Assembly (NCBI GenBank): GCA_964604565.1
Contig: CAZRZN010000138.1
Span: 1-10,565 of the forward strand
Length of the DNA stretch: 10,565 nt
DNA from: CAZRZN01 sp964604565
GTDB taxonomy: Bacteria; Pseudomonadota; Alphaproteobacteria; Rhodobacterales; Rhodobacteraceae
Reading direction: 5' to 3'
The translations under genes were made by a program, and so were the position numbers. Below, piece after piece: positions 6,816 through 10,565 of this stretch (positions are counted from its first letter, which is position 1; each line of letters opens with the position of its first letter). The notes under the pieces were generated by a model, which was given only the letters and a program-made list of their open reading frames with translations, was not told where the DNA came from and did not search any database.

Positions 6816-6826
6816 CCTACGCTAGG
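6816..6826. promoter_or_regulatory. Short palindrome upstream of the 92-aa gene
   Basis: CCTA, CGC, TAGG form a perfect 11-bp dyad about 30 bp upstream of the 92-aa gene's ATG. A TTGTCA hexamer on the minus strand (6848-6853) could be its -35 box, but no -10 sits at proper spacing. This could be an operator or chance. Confidence 0.2.
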
Positions 6827-7176
6827 CGGGAACGGCTGGTCCGACATTGACAAGGATCAGTTTCGCACAATCCCCGCCGCGTTGCACAGATGAGGGGCCG
6901 GTCCGGGCACATGGCGCATCGCGCGCAGTGCAAGGAGATGTTGCCTTGGAAAGGCAAGCGAGGCGTCGTCCTTGCCAGTGGAAACTGCGCCGTCTTCGGC
7001 CGGTTCGCGGCGCCCGCGCCGCGGAATCCGCCGCGCCATAGCGGTCGGCTTAGGGACGTCGCCGAGCGGGTCAGCGAGCCGCACCGGATTTCCGCGGTGC
7101 TCTGGGCGCCATCTGCCCGGACAAGGTCAAACCCGCGATTTTCACGCGCTTCATGCGTCTGCGATTCCGGACTGAC

Positions 7177-7204
7177 TTGACCCCGGGCGGCACCATGACA
7201 AGAT
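7177..7204 (+). promoter_or_regulatory. Candidate promoter of the amidase-formamidase-SDR operon
   Basis: TTGACC at 7177-7182, preceded by C, is a good alphaproteobacterial -35 box (CTTGAC). CAAGAT at 7199-7204 is a weak -10, with 16-bp spacing. Transcription would begin near 7211, about 43 nt before the amidase ATG. The -35 is strong and the -10 poor, which is common in GC-rich alphaproteobacteria. Confidence 0.42.
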
Positions 7205-7253
7205 CGCCGCGACAACGGCATTGATGCGGAACGATACGGGGATGGAGCGACCG

Positions 7254-8657
7254 ATGACGGAACAGCCTTTGCACTACAAGACCCTTCTGCACGTGTCGGA
7301 CCTGATCCAGAGGGGGGAGGTGACCTCTGCCTTTGTCACGCAGGAAATGCTCAATCGGATCGCCGCCGTCGATCCAGAATTTCTCAGCTATGTTCATGTC
7401 TGCGCGGATCGCGCGCTGGCGCAGGCCGGGGCCGCGGATGAATCCATCGCCAAGGGCATTGTCAAAGGGCCGTTGCATGGCGTTCCGATCGCGGTAAAGG
7501 ACCTGTGCTACACGACCTATGCGCCGACCCGCGCGGGCACCACGATCCACAAGGATTTCATCGCGTCCCATAACGCCACTGTCGTCGACAGGCTGGAGGC
7601 GGCGGGGGCGGTCATCCTTGGTAAACTGACAATGACCGAGGGCGCCTACACCAGCCACCATCCCGAGATTCCCACACCGCCGAACCCTTGGAATCCGGAC
7701 TATTGGGTCGGCTCTTCCTCCACCGGGTCCGGTGTGGCGACCTCTGCCGGGCTGTGCTTCGGCTCTCTGGGCAGCGACACTGGCGGATCGATCCGCTTTC
7801 CCAGCGCAACCTGTGGCCTGACCGGGATAAAGCCGACCTGGGGCCGCGTCAGCCGCCACGGTGTCTTTGCCTTGGCGGATTCGCTGGATCATGTCGGGCC
7901 GATGGCGCGTTCCGTGGCGGATTGTGCCGCGCTGCTACAGGTTCTGGCGGGATGGGATCCACAAGATCCGACCTCGATTGACGCCCCCGTGCCGGAGTAT
8001 GGCGCCGAGATCGGAAAGGGCGTGCGCGACATGCGTGTGGGCATTGACCGCGCCTATGCGTTCGACGGGGTCGATCCGCAGGTCGCCGAAGCGCTGGAGC
8101 GCGCCATCGAGGTGCTCGAACGGCAGGGCGCGAGGATCGTGGAGGTGACATTCCCGGATTACCGGGACCTTGTGGCCGCATGGATCATGATGTGCGCCAT
8201 CGAAACCGCCGTCGCCCACCAAGAGACGTATCCGGCCAGAGCGGCGGACTATGGCCCCGATCTGGCGCAACTGATCGATCAGGGCCATGCCACCAGCGGC
8301 ATGGAGGCGGCGCGCGGCCATCACCTGCGGCTTGCCTTTTCCGAGGCGCTGGCCACGATGTTTGGCGGCGTGGACTGCATGCTGTGTCCCGCGATGCCCA
8401 TGCCCACCCCCAGCCTTGCCCAGATGGCGCAATTCGGCGAGGATCCAGAGGTGCTGAACGCCATTCTGCGCTTCACCGCGCCTTTCGACTTTTCCGGCAG
8501 CCCGGCACTGACGCTGCCCAACGGGATCGACAAGGCCGGAATGCCGTTGAGCATGCAGATCATCGGGCCAAGACTGGGAGAGGCTGCGATCATCCGTGCG
8601 GGCGACGCATTCCAACGCGCGACCGATTGGCATGCGCGCCGGCCGCCTGTGGCCTGA
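7254..8657 (+). CDS. Amidase signature family enzyme
   Basis: This 467-aa cytosolic C-N hydrolase releases ammonia or an amine from a carboxamide. The Ser-cisSer-Lys triad is complete: K82 in AVKDL, cis-Ser S155 in GSSSTGSG and nucleophile S179 in GSDTGGSIRFPS. The 24-residue gap between the serines equals that of fatty acid amide hydrolase (217 and 241). The cis-Ser loop departs from the usual GGSSGGS at several positions. The start at 7254 is preferred because GGAG (7244-7247) lies 6 nt upstream. Starts at 7221, 7224 and 7242 are in frame but lack a spaced Shine-Dalgarno. The family includes nonspecific amidases, indoleacetamide hydrolase, allophanate hydrolase and GatA. Nothing here suggests GatA (no gatB or gatC neighbours), and the substrate cannot be read from the sequence. 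It leads a cluster with a second, unrelated amide hydrolase. Confidence 0.88.
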   Translation: MTEQPLHYKTLLHVSDLIQRGEVTSAFVTQEMLNRIAAVDPEFLSYVHVCADRALAQAGAADESIAKGIVKGPLHGVPIAVKDLCYTTYAPTRAGTTIHKDFIASHNATVVDRLEAAGAVILGKLTMTEGAYTSHHPEIPTPPNPWNPDYWVGSSSTGSGVATSAGLCFGSLGSDTGGSIRFPSATCGLTGIKPTWGRVSRHGVFALADSLDHVGPMARSVADCAALLQVLAGWDPQDPTSIDAPVPEYGAEIGKGVRDMRVGIDRAYAFDGVDPQVAEALERAIEVLERQGARIVEVTFPDYRDLVAAWIMMCAIETAVAHQETYPARAADYGPDLAQLIDQGHATSGMEAARGHHLRLAFSEALATMFGGVDCMLCPAMPMPTPSLAQMAQFGEDPEVLNAILRFTAPFDFSGSPALTLPNGIDKAGMPLSMQIIGPRLGEAAIIRAGDAFQRATDWHARRPPVA

Positions 8658-8662
8658 GCTAT

Positions 8663-8705
8663 GCGCGCCGGCCAGACTGATGCACAGGCGCGCCGGATTA
8701 TTTAA
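8663..8705 (+). promoter_or_regulatory. Stem-loop between the amidase and formamidase-family genes
   Basis: GCGCGCC (8663-8669) can pair with GGCGCGC (8687-8693) over a 17-nt loop. An AT-rich stretch, ATTATTTAA, follows after CCGG. It could be a leaky terminator or an RNA-processing site that sets different levels for the two gene products. The T tract is broken and not adjacent to the stem, so a full terminator is unlikely. Confidence 0.3.
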
Positions 8706-8740
8706 CTGTGACTACGACACTTTGGGAGAAAGATATCGCC

Positions 8741-9727
8741 ATGGGATGGACGGAAAAATCGGTCATGGGCCGAAAAGCGGTGGCAAAGGGAAAATCCGGT
8801 GCGACCCACCGCTTGAGCGAAGAGGATCAGGGCCAGTTTCACTATGTCTACGGCCCCTATTCCGAACCGGTCCTGCGCATAAATCCGGGGGATGTCGTCG
8901 AGGTTGAGACGCTGGATGCCTTTGGTGGGGCGATAAAGTCAGAGTCGGATCTGCCGTCCCAAGTGCTGAACATGCCTTTCGTCAATCCGCAGAATGGACC
9001 GATCGCGGTGACCGGTGCCGAAAAGGGCGACGTTCTGGCCGTCCATATCCATTCCTTGCTGCCGCGCGGACCCCAGCCTGCGGGAACCTCGGCGCTGATC
9101 CCCAGTTTCGGGGCGCTTGTCGCGGACGGCAATCAGATGCTGAACGCGCCCATCCCGGAGCGGGTCAAGAAGATGGAGGTCACGCCAGAGGGCGGGGTCA
9201 AATTCTCTGACCGCGTGACGTTGCCCTATGAGCCCTTTGTCGGCACCATGGGCGTCAGTCCCGAGATCGAAGCCGTCAGTTCTCTCCAGCCCGATTATTG
9301 GGGTGGCAACATGGATTGCCCGGACTTGGCGCCCGGCGCGATCATCTATTTCCCGGTGCAGCGCCCCGATGCGCATTTCTTCATCGGGGATTGCCACGGC
9401 CGGCAGGGCGATGGGGAGCTTTGTGGCGTGGCTGTCGAGATCCCCGCCACCGTGACCGTGCAGATCGACGTGATCAAGGGCTGGTCCATCCCCGGCGTCC
9501 GTCTGGAAACGGAGGATTTCATCATGTCGCTGGGCAGCGCGCGCCCGATGGAGGACGCGGCCCGCATGGCCTATCGCGATCTCGTGCGCTGGCTGGTCGA
9601 AGATTACGGTTTCGAGGAATCCGAGGCGTATTTCCTTGCAACGCAGGCAGGCAAGATGCGCGTCGGCAATATCGTCGACCCGAAATATACTCTGGGCGCG
9701 TCGATGCTCAAGGCATATCTGGACTGA
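8741..9727 (+). CDS. Acetamidase/formamidase family protein
   Basis: This 328-aa protein belongs to the FmdA/AmdA family, metal-dependent enzymes that hydrolyse short amides such as formamide to the acid and ammonia; they are unrelated to the amidase-signature enzyme upstream. Family-like segments in order are MPFVNPQNGPIAVTGAEKGD, VGTMGVSP, GGNMDC (188-193) and GDCHGRQGDGE (216-226). The last two carry the Asp, His and Glu residues expected at the metal site (D192, D217, H219, D224, E226). Length is typical. The ATG at 8741 follows GGGAG (8724-8728) at 12 nt, somewhat long. The frame extends to a GTG at 8708 with no better signal. It lies 83 bp after the amidase and 14 bp before the SDR gene. 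Family assignment is firm; the true substrate may be larger than formamide. Confidence 0.87.
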   Translation: MGWTEKSVMGRKAVAKGKSGATHRLSEEDQGQFHYVYGPYSEPVLRINPGDVVEVETLDAFGGAIKSESDLPSQVLNMPFVNPQNGPIAVTGAEKGDVLAVHIHSLLPRGPQPAGTSALIPSFGALVADGNQMLNAPIPERVKKMEVTPEGGVKFSDRVTLPYEPFVGTMGVSPEIEAVSSLQPDYWGGNMDCPDLAPGAIIYFPVQRPDAHFFIGDCHGRQGDGELCGVAVEIPATVTVQIDVIKGWSIPGVRLETEDFIMSLGSARPMEDAARMAYRDLVRWLVEDYGFEESEAYFLATQAGKMRVGNIVDPKYTLGASMLKAYLD

Positions 9728-9741
9728 GGAAGGGTGGAACA

Positions 9742-10503
9742 ATGGATCTGGGACTGAAGGGGCTGAACGCCCTGATTACCGGCGGCACCAAGGGCATCGG
9801 GCGGCACTGCGCCGAGATTTTTGCCGACGAAGGCGCCAATGTCGCCATCTGCGCGCGCGATGCGGCAGGCGTCACCGAGACGGTCGAGGCGCTCAAGGCC
9901 AAGGGTGTCAATGCCATCGGCCGTGCCGTGGACGTGGCCGACAAACATGCGCTGAAATCCTGGGTGACGGATTCCGGCTCTGCTCTGGGGGGCATCGACA
10001 TGGTTGTCGCGAATGTCTCTGCCCTTGCCGTGGCGGATGACGAGGCGGCGTGGGAGGCGGGCTTCAACGTGGACATGATGCATTCGGTGCGACTGGTGAA
10101 TGCGGCGATGCCCTTTCTGGAAAAATCGGGCGCGGCGTCGATTACGCTGGTCTCTTCGGTGTCCGGGCGCGAGATCGACTTTACCGGCCCGGCCTACGGC
10201 GCATTCAAGGCGGCGCTTGCGCATTACGCGCAGGGACAGGCGTTCAAACTCGCGCCGAAGGGGATCCGGGCCAACACTGTCTCTCCGGGCAACACCTATT
10301 TCGAGGGCGGCATCTGGGAAAATATCGAACAGAACAATCCCGATCTCTTTGCCGAGGCGCTGGGGCTGAACCCGATGGGACGGATGGCGACGCCGCAGGA
10401 AATCGCACGCGGCGTGGTCTTTCTGGCCAGCCCCGCGTCGAGCTTTACCTCTGGCACTAATCTGGTGATCGACGGGGCGCTGACAAAGGGTGTTCAGCTT
10501 TAG
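9742..10503 (+). CDS. Short-chain dehydrogenase/reductase (SDR) family oxidoreductase
   Basis: This 253-aa classical SDR is a cytosolic NAD(P)-dependent oxidoreductase, in the 3-oxoacyl-ACP-reductase-like group by default annotation. The Rossmann motif TGGTKGIG is at 13-20. The catalytic residues are S139, Y152 and K156 (YGAFK), with the normal 13-residue Ser-Tyr spacing. The C-terminus ends like its family (FTSGTNLVIDGALTKG). The usual NNAG motif is ANVS at 90-93, which keeps only one asparagine. The basic residue at K17 and the absence of an obvious acidic residue at the end of the second strand (ICARD) hint at NADP preference, weakly. The ATG at 9742 follows a purine-rich GGAAGGGTGG stretch. 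The open frame extends far upstream, but only as a shadow of the formamidase-family gene. Context suggests it oxidises or reduces a product of the two hydrolases. Confidence 0.88.
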   Translation: MDLGLKGLNALITGGTKGIGRHCAEIFADEGANVAICARDAAGVTETVEALKAKGVNAIGRAVDVADKHALKSWVTDSGSALGGIDMVVANVSALAVADDEAAWEAGFNVDMMHSVRLVNAAMPFLEKSGAASITLVSSVSGREIDFTGPAYGAFKAALAHYAQGQAFKLAPKGIRANTVSPGNTYFEGGIWENIEQNNPDLFAEALGLNPMGRMATPQEIARGVVFLASPASSFTSGTNLVIDGALTKGVQL

Positions 10504-10565
10504 GGGGTAGACGCGGTTCTCCGGTCGGGCCGTCTGGTCGTCGGACCGCTCGTCCAGGTGATGCG

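Larger units (their letters stand above)
6788..7253. other. Divergent intergenic region with several short hairpins, no convincing gene
   Basis: This 466-bp gap separates the minus-strand 92-aa gene from the plus-strand amidase gene. Overlapping open frames exist on both strands, but none has a ribosome binding site or recognisable protein. I see inverted repeats at 6941-6957 (TTGCCTT/AAGGCAA, 3-nt loop), 7007-7022 (GCGGCGC/GCGCCGC, 2-nt centre), 7021-7031 (GCGGA/TCCGC) and 7081-7100 (GCACCG/CGGTGC). A small RNA or decayed sequence is possible. The region must also hold the promoters of both flanking genes. Confidence 0.5.

Noticed and set aside
6817..7221. 134-aa minus-strand frame upstream of the 92-aa gene
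   Set aside because: It has no ribosome binding site, no recognisable sequence and an arginine- and serine-rich composition typical of noncoding GC-rich DNA.
9298..9741. Long N-terminal extension of the SDR gene
   Set aside because: The extra 148 residues are the formamidase-family gene read in another frame. The SDR fold starts at 9742 with its own ribosome binding site.
10522..10548. CGGTC/GACCG inverted repeat after the SDR gene as a terminator
   Set aside because: The arms are only 5 bp over a 17-nt loop, with no T tract before the window ends.
1..10565. tRNA, rRNA, CRISPR array, insertion sequence or attachment site
   Set aside because: I looked for repeated spacers, terminal inverted repeats, transposase-like proteins and tRNA-like sequence and saw none; the window reads as ordinary metabolic and transport genes.

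Overview
The window looks like chromosomal DNA of an alphaproteobacterium of the Roseobacter/Rhodobacteraceae type. The basis is the high GC, the strong GC bias at third codon positions (which creates long false ORFs on the opposite strand), the protein styles and the compact operons. This taxonomic call is inference. I see no rRNA, tRNA, CRISPR array, insertion sequence or phage gene.

Layout. (1) 1-246: the 3' end of a group II PLP-dependent decarboxylase, closed by a good intrinsic terminator at 245-283. (2) 284-505: a leader region with three perfect inverted repeats. (3) 506-5394 (+): a tight four-gene operon encoding a periplasmic binding protein, a fused double permease with an extended N-terminus, an ABC ATPase and a small histidine-phosphatase-superfamily protein. 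Spacings are 3 bp, a 4-bp ATGA overlap and 6 bp. (4) 5400-6188 (-): an inositol-monophosphatase-family phosphatase, convergent with the operon and only 5 bp from it, with a promoter-like sequence at 6251-6279. (5) 6509-6787 (-): a 92-aa unrecognised protein with a strong ribosome binding site. (6) 6788-7253: a 466-bp divergent intergenic region rich in short hairpins, with a promoter candidate near 7177-7204. (7) 7254-10503 (+): an amidase-signature enzyme, an acetamidase/formamidase-family enzyme and a short-chain dehydrogenase/reductase, probably one transcription unit.

How the genes may work together. The transporter would normally be labelled an iron(III) importer. However, the binding protein has no consecutive-tyrosine iron site. 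It has features I associate with AfuA, the hexose-phosphate binding protein of Pasteurellaceae and enterics: four cysteines, an HD pair, a PCEGTGYE-like segment and a DYDF..YG.SDER tail. With a phosphatase-like gene at the operon's end and an IMPase next door, import and processing of a phosphorylated small molecule is the more attractive hypothesis. The second cluster pairs two unrelated C-N hydrolases with an oxidoreductase, which suggests catabolism of an amide-containing compound that I cannot name.
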